From: Lachnospiraceae bacterium RM5
GTDB taxonomy: Bacteria > Bacillota > Clostridia > Lachnospirales > Lachnospiraceae
Length of the DNA: 64,000 nucleotides
Assembly (NCBI GenBank): GCA_900110975.1
Contig: FOFK01000003.1
Location: 21,365-85,364 of the forward strand
Reading direction: 5' to 3'
Below, piece by piece: positions 52,185 to 61,395 of the stretch; the stretch's first letter is position 1; every line of letters begins with the position of its first letter. The notes under the pieces were generated by a model. The model had not been told where the DNA came from. It saw nothing but the letters and a program-made list of their open reading frames with translations, and did no database searches. Position numbers and translations under genes: made by a program.

Positions 52185-53072
52185 ATGAAAATAGCAGTTA
52201 CATATGAAAATGGAGAAGTATTTCAGCATTTTGGACATACAGAGAATTTTAAGGTTTACGAAGTTGAAGATAACAAGGTAGTAAGTTCTGAAGTAATTGG
52301 TTCAAATGGAAGTGGACATGGTGCATTAGCTACAATGCTTGCTGGTAATGGCATCGACGTTCTTATTTGTGGAGGAATTGGCGGTGGTGCACAAACTGCT
52401 TTAATGGAAAAAGGAATCGAGCTTTGTGCAGGTGCATCAGGAAATACAGACGAAGCTGTTGAGGCTTATCTTCGTGGAGAATTAATAAATACAGGTGCTA
52501 ATTGTGATCATCATGGGGAAGGACATACATGTGGAAGCCATGAAGAAGGACATACATGTGGAGGACATGATGAAGAAAGTTCATGCGGAAGCAGTGAAGA
52601 AGGTTGTGGTGGTTGTGCAGGTTGCCACAGTGCTCCTGCTTTTGAAGGTAAAAATGTTGGTAAAACATGTAGAACACATTATATTGGAACTTTTAATGAT
52701 GGAACAGAATTTGATTCATCTTATAAAAGAGGAGAACCATTAGAATTTGTTTGCGGTGCCGGAATGATGATTTACGGGTATGATAAAGCAGTTGCAAATA
52801 TGGAAGTTGGAGAAAAATTAGATATTCATCTTATGCCGGAGGAAGCTTATGGCAAAGCTAATCCAGATGCGATTTTTGATGTTAATATCAAAGAACTTCC
52901 TGGTTCTGAAAACTTAAATGTAGGTGATCATGCATATTTACAAAATGAATTTGGTCAGCCATTTGCTGTGAAAGTTACTGAAAAAGATGAAGAAAAAATT
53001 ACATTTGATGCAAATCATGAGATGGCAGGTAAGGAACTTAATTTTACAATTGAACTTGTTGAGGTAAAATAA
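52185..53072 (+). CDS. NifX/NifB-like cofactor-binding domain fused to SlyD-like FKBP
   Basis: 295 residues. Residues 1-105 (IAVTYENGEVFQHFGHTENF, then ICGGIGGGAQTALMEKGI) are the dinitrogenase iron-molybdenum cofactor-binding fold, which holds Fe-S type metal clusters. Residues 106-160 are a Cys/His-rich linker with repeated EGHTCG and a CGGCAGCH cluster. Residues about 165-295 are a SlyD-like peptidyl-prolyl isomerase (GTEFDSSYKRGEPLEFVCGA, MEVGEKLDIHLMPEEAYG). ATG 52185 with AAGGAAAG upstream. It looks like a metal-handling chaperone. Confidence 0.88.
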   Translation: MKIAVTYENGEVFQHFGHTENFKVYEVEDNKVVSSEVIGSNGSGHGALATMLAGNGIDVLICGGIGGGAQTALMEKGIELCAGASGNTDEAVEAYLRGELINTGANCDHHGEGHTCGSHEEGHTCGGHDEESSCGSSEEGCGGCAGCHSAPAFEGKNVGKTCRTHYIGTFNDGTEFDSSYKRGEPLEFVCGAGMMIYGYDKAVANMEVGEKLDIHLMPEEAYGKANPDAIFDVNIKELPGSENLNVGDHAYLQNEFGQPFAVKVTEKDEEKITFDANHEMAGKELNFTIELVEVK

Positions 53073-53086
53073 ATATAAAAAATGAT

Positions 53087-53138
53087 TTTATCTGGTTATG
53101 ATGGTAGAGGATGTGTTTGTGTAAGAGTTTGTAAATAA
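53087..53138 (+). repeat. Duplicated 3' end of the Fn3 protein gene
   Basis: 52 bases match 54416-54467 at all but one position. They encode LSGYDGRGCVCVRVCK and a stop, the last residues of the Fn3 protein. No upstream coding sequence remains here, so this is a leftover of a tandem paralogue or a misplaced copy. Confidence 0.85.
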
Positions 53139-53166
53139 TAAAAGTTATTAAAAGTAAATTGGTAAA

Positions 53167-53214
53167 AAATGGGCATATAGGAATTATTCTAATTCCTATA
53201 TGCCCATTTTTCCC
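53167..53214 (+). terminator. Strong intrinsic terminator
   Basis: AAATGGGCATATAGGAATT pairs perfectly with AATTCCTATATGCCCATTT around a five-base loop, then TTCCCTTC. Confidence 0.85.
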
Positions 53215-53450
53215 TTCTTTATATTTTTCCTTGATAATATATCATAAATAATATTTATTTCACTAAAAAAGCTAAATAGTATAGTCTATATTGCTACATT
53301 TAAGGTAAATATTGTTTAATATTAATAATATAATATTAAAACCAAGGTTTATTGATTGTCTATAGAAAGGAGATTTTAAATGTATTGATAAAGTTTAATT
53401 TTTTTGTAAATCTATTTATTATTCATAATTAAAAGAAAAGAGAGGAAATA
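53215..53450. other. AT-rich leader without a gene
   Basis: I see no credible ORF. It contains an AGAAAGGAGA ribosome-like site at about 53366 followed only by a two-codon ATG frame, and presumably the promoter for the Fn3 gene, which I cannot place with confidence. Confidence 0.4.
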
Positions 53451-54467
53451 ATGAAAATTTTAAGAAAAATATTTAGTATTTTTTTAGTTTTATCCATGAT
53501 TATGATTATGGTTTTAACTAATAATTGTGTAGCAAAAGCAAATAGCGATGTGTGTGAAGAAATTAGTATATTATGTCTGAATGGTTTAAGAGCTGCAAAT
53601 CCTGGAGAAAAAGCAAGTGATTATAATGCAGGAATAATTCCGAATGAAGGAGAGAATTATACTGTAAAAAATATAAAGATTCAGGATTCAAATGTAAGTT
53701 CATATAGAGATAGATATTTATCAAATGATGAAATATTTAAAACAGGTCATACATATACGGTATATGTAACATTAAAAGCAAATGAAGGATATGAATTTTC
53801 AAGTTATCCAATATATCAGGATGGAACAGCTACAAATATTGCAATAGTGAGAGATAGCATTGATTATTCAGAAGTGGAAATTACATATTATTTTTATATT
53901 GACGAAAAGGTTGTATTATCAAATCCGACTGTAGCTGCAACATATAATTCCGATAAATCAGTTAAGCTTACATGGACCCCTGTAGAAGATGCAAAGTACT
54001 ATCAGATTTATAAATATTATGCTTCAACAGGTAAAATACAAAAATCAAAGATTGTAGAAGGTACTGAGACATATTTTTACAATTTAAAAGACTCTACAAC
54101 GTATAGATATATTGTTCAGGCTGTTGGTGATAATGGTGAATCAGATAATGTATCTAAAGATTATGTAGTGGATATAAAAGCCGGTAAACCTATAAGTGGT
54201 GCTATTACAAATATTTTATTTAATTATACTAATAATTATCTTGAACTTTCGTGGGAAAAAGTTGATAATGTAAGTAAATATTATGTTTATAAATATTATA
54301 CAAGTTCAAAAACTTTATCTAATCCAAAAGAGGTGAAAAATACAAGCTGTAGATATAATATTAAAAAATCAAATACAAGTGTTAAATATCTTGTATCTAC
54401 AGAAAAATTAGAGAATTTATCTGGTTATGATGGTAGAGGATGTATTTGTGTAAGAGTTTGTAAATAA
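53451..54467 (+). CDS. Secreted protein with fibronectin-type-III-like domains
   Basis: 338 residues. A signal peptide (about 1-31, KILRKIFSIFLVLSMIM start) is followed by an Ig-like region and two Fn3-like units (about 160-245, 250-320: VKLTWTPVEDAKYYQIYKYY and LELSWEKVDNVSKYYVYKYY). It ends with a Cys-containing tail GRGCICVRVCK. Probably a surface or secreted adhesive protein. AGAGAGG precedes the ATG. The 3' end is duplicated upstream at 53087. Confidence 0.75.
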   Translation: MKILRKIFSIFLVLSMIMIMVLTNNCVAKANSDVCEEISILCLNGLRAANPGEKASDYNAGIIPNEGENYTVKNIKIQDSNVSSYRDRYLSNDEIFKTGHTYTVYVTLKANEGYEFSSYPIYQDGTATNIAIVRDSIDYSEVEITYYFYIDEKVVLSNPTVAATYNSDKSVKLTWTPVEDAKYYQIYKYYASTGKIQKSKIVEGTETYFYNLKDSTTYRYIVQAVGDNGESDNVSKDYVVDIKAGKPISGAITNILFNYTNNYLELSWEKVDNVSKYYVYKYYTSSKTLSNPKEVKNTSCRYNIKKSNTSVKYLVSTEKLENLSGYDGRGCICVRVCK

Positions 54468-54485
54468 AGCATAAGGTAATTTTTT

Positions 54486-54770
54486 ATGAATAATAATAAA
54501 ACAGAATGGATAATTGCAAAAAATAATCTTATTGAGGCTATTGAATCTTTAGGATATCCAAGAGAATTTGGTGAGATTATCTCTAAAAACCTTGGTAGCC
54601 CAAGGGCTATGAATCAGATGAAATCATATCTTGTAAATGTAAGACCTGAAAGTGAAGAGCTTATTGTGGATGAGATGCTTGCCATATGCAGTGATGTTGC
54701 AAGATGGAAAGAAAAGAAGGAAAGTATTGAGGCTAATGCAAGATATAATGAATATTTAAATAGCAGATAA
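54486..54770 (+). CDS. Small conserved-looking helical protein
   Basis: 94 residues, three to four helices, starting NNNKTEWIIAKNNLIEAIES and with a DEMLAICSDVARWKEKKES tail. The family is unknown to me, though it has the look of a conserved Lachnospiraceae cytoplasmic protein. It follows the Fn3 gene by 18 bases but shares no visible function with it. A terminator follows. Confidence 0.6.
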   Translation: MNNNKTEWIIAKNNLIEAIESLGYPREFGEIISKNLGSPRAMNQMKSYLVNVRPESEELIVDEMLAICSDVARWKEKKESIEANARYNEYLNSR

Positions 54771-54792
54771 AATTATCTAATGGTAAAAGAAA

Positions 54793-54817
54793 AGAGTGCA
54801 AAATGCACTCTTTTTTT
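54793..54817 (+). terminator. Intrinsic terminator
   Basis: AGAGTGCA pairs with TGCACTCT around AAA, followed by six T residues. Confidence 0.8.
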
Positions 54818-54844
54818 GACAATAAAGGAAATATATAGTAAAAT
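54816..54844 (+). promoter_or_regulatory. Promoter of the large VWA/TSP3 protein gene
   Basis: TTGACA (54816-54821), 17-base spacer, TAAAAT (54839-54844). The -35 overlaps the last T residues of the previous terminator. A long 5' untranslated stretch (about 130 bases) with an AAAGGAGG at 54878 follows. Confidence 0.7.
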
Positions 54845-54985
54845 TTTTAATGTTTTCTATAAACTTATTGCACTTAAAGGAGGTAAACATTTATTAAATT
54901 AATTAACATCTAATTTACTTGGATGCGTTTATTTTACACATTATTACAATTTTGATCACAGTTTTATTACAAAATGGAGGAAATT

Positions 54986-57900
54986 ATGACTAAAGAAAAG
55001 AAAAAGATACTATCGTTATTAATTGTTTTAATGATGATCGTAACAAATTTAAATTTGATTGCATATGCATCAAATGACACAGGAGCTACAGATACAGTTA
55101 AGATTTATTTTAAAGATTTAACTGATTCTAAGTGGGTTGCAAATGACAATGCTACTATGTGTTTGATTGATAACACACATAATCATGTTGTTTATAATAT
55201 GACAAAAGATAGTGAAGAAGCAGATTTATGGTATGCTGAAGTTCCTGAATCTGCATATAATATTACATTCAACAGATATGATAAGGATGGTGTTACTCAG
55301 TGGAATTCATGGAGTGCCGGTGGAAGAGATAATAATAATGTTTATGCGGCTGATGGAGCTGAATATGGTCACTGGTATTATGTGGATGATACTAAAACAT
55401 TTAGTGCAGGTGATATTGTTTATCTCGATTTAAGATCATTTGATAAATGGAAAAAAGATAGTGCAATTTTCTATGTTGAGTTTGATAACGGAAATACTCA
55501 TGTATTAGATTATGAAGTTGAGGAAAACGTTTTTGCATACATTGTTACAAAAAACGATGAAGGTGCAAAGAAACTTAGTTTTTACAGAGGTAATGAAACA
55601 GATAAGTGGAATTCTTCTATAAAACTTACAATTAATGATTACAATAATGATTTAGACCTTGTTAAGGTTACTGGCTGGAATAAAAAGGGTAGCCTTGGAA
55701 AATATGAAGGTAGTATAAGTTATTATCGTGATAGCGATGGCGATGGCTTAAGTGATTACAGAGAAGCTATCTTAGGTACAGATAAAAATAAGAGGGACAC
55801 AGATGAAGATGGTCTTAGTGACTATGATGAGCTTGTCTATGTAGGCTCAGATCCATTAGTTTATGATTCATTGGTTAGTGGAATTGCTGACGGTGATGTT
55901 GATATAGACGAAGATGGTCTTACAAATGCAGAGGAAATGGAATACTCTTCAAATCCTAAAAAAGCAGATTCTGATAATGACGGATTAAATGATTATGACG
56001 AAGTTAAGGTTTATAATACAAATCCTAAAAAAGCAGATTCTGATAATGATGGATTAGTTGATATTGAAGAGATTGATCTTTCTACAAATCCAAATATCCC
56101 GGATACAGATGAAAATGGAATATTAGATGGTGATGAATATTTTGTTCAGGAAGTTTCAGAAGAAAGATATTCTGAAGGACTTAATGATGAGAATATTGCA
56201 ACATTAAATTATCTTAAAGTTTCTGCAAAAGGCAGTGTAAACAGACACATTAATGTATCAGAATATACAGGTGAAATGCTTGGTGATACAAGAGCTTTCG
56301 TAGGTAAAGTTGTTGAAATTTCAGATTCAGACATTAATGGTGGAACTATCGAATTTAAGATTGATGAATCTTATACAGTAAATAATTATGTTCTTGGTGG
56401 AGTTGAAACAAACGGTCTTTTAATTTGTTATAATAACGGTGAAGAGACAGTTCCATTAGAGACAGTTTATGATAGTGAAACAAGAACAATGAGAGCTGAA
56501 ATAACATCTGCTGGTATTTACTTTATTTTTGATGTTATCAGATTTATGGAATCAAGTGGATTAACAACAATTAATGATACAAGTGTTGATGCTTCAAGTG
56601 TTGCAGATTCTGCAGTAACTGAAATTACACTTGATGATGCAGATTCTGATGAAATCAATGCACAGGCAGATATTGTATTTGTTATTGATACAACAGGATC
56701 TATGGGTAGTCCAATAAGCAATGTAAAAAATAATATTATCGGTTTTGTTGATGAACTTAAAGAAGATAATATTACAGCAAACTATGCTTTAGTTGATTAC
56801 CGTGATATTACATGTGATGGTAGAAATTATACTAATGTTGTTAAAAATGGTATATTCAATTTCTATAGTAATCCTGAAAGTTTTAAATCTGCAATTTCAT
56901 CTCTTAAAGTAAATGGTGGTGGAGACAGACCTGAAACAGCAATTGATGGTCTTGAAATGGCAAGAAGACTTGATTTTAGAAAAAATTCACAGAAGTTTGT
57001 TATTCTTGTAACTGATGCAGATTATAAAGTTGATAATAATTATGGAATAGCTTCTATGGAAGAAATGAAAAATTTATTTATTGATGATGAAATAAATGTT
57101 TCAGTTATTTCAAGAACTTCATATCAGACTTTATATAGTGGGCTATATGGTGAAACAGGCGGAATTTTTGCTGATATTTATGGTAATTTTAGATTACAGT
57201 TATCTTCAATTGCAGAACTTATTAAATCAAGAACAAATGATGGTTACTGGATTGCATTAAATGGTTTAATTCCTAATGTTATTAAGCTTGATGCAAAGCC
57301 TGAATTTGGAAGTGATGTTGATACAGACGGTGATACTGTAAGTGATGTTGATGAATTAGGAAGTGCTAATCCAACAAAGATGTTTAAGGTTAATGCATTC
57401 TTACATTATCTTGGATTACCAGAAGATTATTCAGAAGAATATTTACCAATGTATGATTATATCAGTAATCCTGTAGAAAAGAATACTGATGGAGACGGAC
57501 TTGATGATTCACTTGATAATGCACCAAGAAATAGTTCTATTCACAGTTTCCTTATTTATGAAACACCTGACACATATGCTGATCTTAATGCAGTAAGAAA
57601 TTCTGATGTAAGAACAAAAAGTGAAGCATTAGAGATTAATGGTCATACACAGAATGATTACAAATATGCAGATAAAACAAAGACAGAACTTTGTGATATG
57701 GATTGGATAAGCTGGATGGATTTTGCCGGTGTCAGAAAAGAAGATTATTTATATTCTTTTAAAGACCTTGTTACAGATTTTTCAATGGGTGACATGGAAG
57801 ATACTGCTCTTAATATGGTAGATCATTTTATGGATGGAACAGGAACTGATTATTCCGATGCAACATTAAATGCAGAAGTTGAAAATCATGAAAATTCTGT

Positions 57901-58330
57901 TTCATATGATGAAGGTGTTAAAGAGTGTATCAATGATTTACTTGCAGAAAATGGTGGAAATATGAAAGCATTAAAATATGATGCTTCAAATAGAGATGCT
58001 TCATTAATGCCTGCAAAAATGAGAACAAATCCTAAGACAGATCATAATCCTTCTTACAATGATAAATTTAGCGGTCTTGGAATCTGTGTAGATGGAATCT
58101 ATGGTTTAAAAATCGAAGTAACAGCATTTAACAGTGAAGATAACAGCTATGAACTTCATTATACACTTTATGATATTTATGGTCTTGATGAAACAGACAT
58201 TACAGATAAAATGTATGGCATACCATTTGGTGTATTAGCAGGATTCAGATCATGGTATATTTTACAGCATTTTGATGAATATGCAGGTGATGTAAAACCA
58301 TTTATTACATGCATGGAATTTGATAAATAA
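54986..58330 (+). CDS. Large secreted protein with TSP3 calcium repeats and VWA domain
   Basis: 1114 residues from ATG 54986 (GGAGG upstream). A signal peptide (about 1-28, ending LIAYA) leads into two carbohydrate-binding-like beta modules. From about 249 to 375 come repeated acidic loops of the type DxDGDGLSD (thrombospondin type 3, calcium-binding). A VWA domain with an intact MIDAS (VIDTTGSMG, near 563) spans about 560-740. More DxDGD loops sit near 778 and 832, and a C-terminal domain of about 250 residues I cannot name follows. No sortase or anchor motif is visible, so it is probably secreted. Confidence 0.8.
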   Translation: MTKEKKKILSLLIVLMMIVTNLNLIAYASNDTGATDTVKIYFKDLTDSKWVANDNATMCLIDNTHNHVVYNMTKDSEEADLWYAEVPESAYNITFNRYDKDGVTQWNSWSAGGRDNNNVYAADGAEYGHWYYVDDTKTFSAGDIVYLDLRSFDKWKKDSAIFYVEFDNGNTHVLDYEVEENVFAYIVTKNDEGAKKLSFYRGNETDKWNSSIKLTINDYNNDLDLVKVTGWNKKGSLGKYEGSISYYRDSDGDGLSDYREAILGTDKNKRDTDEDGLSDYDELVYVGSDPLVYDSLVSGIADGDVDIDEDGLTNAEEMEYSSNPKKADSDNDGLNDYDEVKVYNTNPKKADSDNDGLVDIEEIDLSTNPNIPDTDENGILDGDEYFVQEVSEERYSEGLNDENIATLNYLKVSAKGSVNRHINVSEYTGEMLGDTRAFVGKVVEISDSDINGGTIEFKIDESYTVNNYVLGGVETNGLLICYNNGEETVPLETVYDSETRTMRAEITSAGIYFIFDVIRFMESSGLTTINDTSVDASSVADSAVTEITLDDADSDEINAQADIVFVIDTTGSMGSPISNVKNNIIGFVDELKEDNITANYALVDYRDITCDGRNYTNVVKNGIFNFYSNPESFKSAISSLKVNGGGDRPETAIDGLEMARRLDFRKNSQKFVILVTDADYKVDNNYGIASMEEMKNLFIDDEINVSVISRTSYQTLYSGLYGETGGIFADIYGNFRLQLSSIAELIKSRTNDGYWIALNGLIPNVIKLDAKPEFGSDVDTDGDTVSDVDELGSANPTKMFKVNAFLHYLGLPEDYSEEYLPMYDYISNPVEKNTDGDGLDDSLDNAPRNSSIHSFLIYETPDTYADLNAVRNSDVRTKSEALEINGHTQNDYKYADKTKTELCDMDWISWMDFAGVRKEDYLYSFKDLVTDFSMGDMEDTALNMVDHFMDGTGTDYSDATLNAEVENHENSVSYDEGVKECINDLLAENGGNMKALKYDASNRDASLMPAKMRTNPKTDHNPSYNDKFSGLGICVDGIYGLKIEVTAFNSEDNSYELHYTLYDIYGLDETDITDKMYGIPFGVLAGFRSWYILQHFDEYAGDVKPFITCMEFDK

Positions 58331-58424
58331 ACTATAATAGAGAGTAGGGGATTAAATAATATGTATTTAATTTTTTAATTAATGTTTTAATCCATATCTG
58401 TGATATGATTTATAGAAAACATTT

Positions 58425-58452
58425 AGGAGCTATTGCATAAGGCATAGCTCCT
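58425..58452 (+). terminator. Hairpin, weak terminator
   Basis: AGGAGCTA pairs exactly with TAGCTCCT around a 12-base loop; only TCATT follows, so termination would be weak. Confidence 0.4.
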
Positions 58453-58482
58453 TCATTAAATTAAATGTATTGGAGACCAGCT

Positions 58483-59007
58483 ATGAAAAAAAATAAAAAA
58501 ATTATAATAGTGGTGGGAATAATAATTACAATATTTGTAAGTATAATTTTATATATGATAAGCAGGCCAATGTATTCTTTTGATGAAAGTATTTTACTTG
58601 ATAATGAGAAGGAATATGAGCAAATAGCAAAGTTATGTTATAAAGATTATGAAAAAAATAATAATGGAAGTGTAAATGTATATTTATTTAGTGATGAAAA
58701 TAAAATATACAGAGTTGCAGGTGAAAAATATAATAAAGAATATTTAGATATAGATAAAGATGAAATTAATGCGGTAAGCATTATAAATAAAACATTTCGT
58801 ATACGAAAACAAAGCTTTAATCAGATAGATGTTTATGAAAACTACGTTTCTTTTGTTCCTATGGCTTTTAATGTATCTCTTGTTTATTCTGTTGATGGAA
58901 GCAAGCCTGAGTATATATCAAGACCTGATGAAATATATGATGGAAGGATATATGTGAAGAAAATAAAGGGAAACTGGTACTTTGTTTCTGAGACTTTATC
59001 TTTATAG
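58483..59007 (+). CDS. Hypothetical membrane-anchored protein
   Basis: 174 residues: a Lys-rich start, one transmembrane helix (about 6-26, IIIVVGIIITIFVSIILYMI), and an extracytoplasmic domain of about 145 residues with no motif I recognise. ATG 58483 is preferred with GGAG upstream. Confidence 0.6.
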   Translation: MKKNKKIIIVVGIIITIFVSIILYMISRPMYSFDESILLDNEKEYEQIAKLCYKDYEKNNNGSVNVYLFSDENKIYRVAGEKYNKEYLDIDKDEINAVSIINKTFRIRKQSFNQIDVYENYVSFVPMAFNVSLVYSVDGSKPEYISRPDEIYDGRIYVKKIKGNWYFVSETLSL

Positions 59008-59067
59008 AACAGGGGATTTGTGGTAAAATAATACATAAATGTTTTGAAAGGAACAGTTGCAGTTAAA

Positions 59068-60783
59068 ATGGATAAGAGAACTATTGAAGAATGTAAAAAT
59101 ATAATAAATCAGGCATTAAATGTCTGTAAAAAATATGAAACGGGAAAAGTAAAAGACTCTGCTCTTCAGGATTATTTTTTGGATGATATGCTTAGAATGA
59201 GCTATTTACTTGCAACTATGGATGGTATTTTAAGTTATGACGAACTTAATATATTATCCTTGGTTTTTGACGTTACATCAAATGAAAAGCTTTTGGAAAA
59301 GCATTATTGGGAAGATGTATGTTTGAAAAATAACTTCTTACAAAAAGTTCCAAAATCCATTATGTATGTTATATCTGCAGAACGTAAATCTTTTAAAGAT
59401 TCTTTCAGTGTATTTTTAAAGGATGCAAGAATGCTATATAAGGCTGCAAAGCACATTGGACAGATGATAGTTTCATGTGACAGCAATAAACTTCCTTACC
59501 AGGTTGTTGCACTGGAAGATATGACAAGAAATATCTTAAATGTAATTTTAAATGCAGAAGATATGGATATGTATTTTGAAGAGATGGATATAAACAGCGA
59601 GGATACAAGTATTGGTCAGATTAAGATAAATAAGGATTTAAAGGGAGGTTATGTTCCGGCAGGATATGATAATGGAAATGCCTTTTCAAAAACAAATTCT
59701 GATGTGAAATCCTATAATCCATATGAAAAAGTACCTGATTTTTCCGGATATTATGATGTTATTGATTTTAATTCTGATTCGAAAAAGAAAACTCAGGATG
59801 ATAATAAAATTAAAAGAGAAAATTATGGCAGCATGTATGGAAATGTTTACGGCGAAGAATATAGCAGGGATCCATATGGAAAATCTGAGAAAGAAAAAAC
59901 TTTAGCTGATAATGATAATTCTGATAGAAAAGTTCAGATGAGGGAACATCATATAAAACAGGATGAATGTAAAGTTGGCGGAATTGAAGCAAAATTAAAG
60001 GAAATTGATGAACTTGTTGGACTTGATGGTGTAAAGAAACAGATTCATAGTCTGGTTAATTTATTACAGGTTCAGAAATTAAGGGAAGAAAGAGGATTAA
60101 AGCTTCCTGTTATTTCAAATCATCTTGTGTTTACCGGCAATCCTGGAACAGGAAAAACAACCGTAGCAAGAAAAATTGCTGAAATATATAAATATCTTGG
60201 TATTCTTGAAAAAGGCCATATGATTGAAACTGACAGATCCGGAATGGTTGCAGGATATATGGGTCAGACTGCAGAAAAGACAACTGAAGTAATAAATAAA
60301 GCCATGGGTGGGATTTTATTTATTGATGAAGCTTATTCTTTATCAAATAATAAGTCTGAGGGAGATTTTGGACAGGAAGCCATTGATACATTATTAAAAG
60401 CAATGGAAGATAACAGAGATAATTTAATTGTTATTGTTGCAGGTTACCCTGAACCTATGGAAGAATTTCTTGATTCTAACCCGGGTCTTCGTTCACGTTT
60501 TAATAAACATATTGAATTTGAAGATTATACTGTGGAACAATTAAATGAAATTTTTCACAGACTTTGCTCTTCGCAGGATTATAAAATTGATGAGGAAGCA
60601 GAAGAGGTTTTACTTAAAAAAATAAATAATATGGTTGAAAATGCCGGGGAAAATTTTGCAAATGCCAGAGAAATACGTAATTTCTTTGAAAATGTTGTTT
60701 CTAAACAGGCAAACAGACTTGTTAAGGAAGGTGTGCAGGATTTAGATTATCTTATGCTGATAAAGAAAGATGATTTAATGTAA
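59068..60783 (+). CDS. CbbX/SpoVK-type AAA+ ATPase with TerB-like N-terminus
   Basis: About 571 residues. The N-terminal 170 are helical with a TerB-like MSYLLATMDGILSYDELNIL. A variable, low-complexity linker (about 195-295) rich in Asp, Lys and Tyr follows. The AAA+ domain has Walker A TGNPGTGKTT near 356, Walker B GGILFIDEAYSL near 416, a sensor Asn/Arg region and GLRSRFNKHIEF. This domain type acts as an oligomeric remodelling motor, in spore formation or secretion-linked roles. The start ATG 59068 is uncertain; a TTG at 59044 is the alternative. Confidence 0.82.
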   Translation: MDKRTIEECKNIINQALNVCKKYETGKVKDSALQDYFLDDMLRMSYLLATMDGILSYDELNILSLVFDVTSNEKLLEKHYWEDVCLKNNFLQKVPKSIMYVISAERKSFKDSFSVFLKDARMLYKAAKHIGQMIVSCDSNKLPYQVVALEDMTRNILNVILNAEDMDMYFEEMDINSEDTSIGQIKINKDLKGGYVPAGYDNGNAFSKTNSDVKSYNPYEKVPDFSGYYDVIDFNSDSKKKTQDDNKIKRENYGSMYGNVYGEEYSRDPYGKSEKEKTLADNDNSDRKVQMREHHIKQDECKVGGIEAKLKEIDELVGLDGVKKQIHSLVNLLQVQKLREERGLKLPVISNHLVFTGNPGTGKTTVARKIAEIYKYLGILEKGHMIETDRSGMVAGYMGQTAEKTTEVINKAMGGILFIDEAYSLSNNKSEGDFGQEAIDTLLKAMEDNRDNLIVIVAGYPEPMEEFLDSNPGLRSRFNKHIEFEDYTVEQLNEIFHRLCSSQDYKIDEEAEEVLLKKINNMVENAGENFANAREIRNFFENVVSKQANRLVKEGVQDLDYLMLIKKDDLM

Positions 60784-60836
60784 GAAATTATTAAACTCTG
60801 ATCTATATTAGATTGTTTGTATTTGGAGTGATTTGA

Positions 60837-61391
60837 ATGAATAATGTAAATGATAATGTTAAAGAAAATATAAGTGATGCAGATAATCTGGATGATTTAG
60901 ATAAATTAGATGAAGAAATAAATGAAGTAACAAAAATACAGATACTTAAATATTCAATATTAATTAATTTTATTTCCTGGGGTATATTTACCTTTTTTGA
61001 TTTTCTTGATGAACATTATATTGAATATTCAGGATATAATGGTATTTTTATTTTTGTAATGCCTGTAATTATTGGTATTTTATACTTTGTTTTAAGATTT
61101 AAAGGTATAGTTAATAATGTTGGTATTAAGAAAAGAATAATAAATTTTCTTATCTGGATATTAACTTCCGGAGTTATATCATCTTATATAAGTTTTCTTG
61201 CTCTGGGTAATAGTTGGATTGTTCATCAAAATACCGGTGGTTGGGAAAATTTTTTAAATGGTATTGAATATCCGTTTTTTGGATTTTTACTTATAGTTAT
61301 AACATTGGTTTTATTTATAATTTCAGATATTATCTGTTTATTGTTTATAGGAAAAGAAGAGAAGAACATTAATATTTACAAAAGGATATAA
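60837..61391 (+). CDS. Hypothetical four-TM membrane protein
   Basis: 184 residues: an acidic N-terminal 40 followed by four hydrophobic helices. No recognised family. It ends four bases before the ABC exporter, so it may be an accessory membrane subunit of that system. Confidence 0.6.
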   Translation: MNNVNDNVKENISDADNLDDLDKLDEEINEVTKIQILKYSILINFISWGIFTFFDFLDEHYIEYSGYNGIFIFVMPVIIGILYFVLRFKGIVNNVGIKKRIINFLIWILTSGVISSYISFLALGNSWIVHQNTGGWENFLNGIEYPFFGFLLIVITLVLFIISDIICLLFIGKEEKNINIYKRI

Positions 61392-61395
61392 AGAC

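Noticed and set aside
52500-52620. Repeats in the Cys/His linker taken as a possible CRISPR or tandem array
   Set aside because: They are short coding repeats in frame, with no spacers.
52495-52743. Overlapping 82-codon frame in the NifX/SlyD fusion gene
   Set aside because: It is a shifted reading of the repetitive Cys/His linker.
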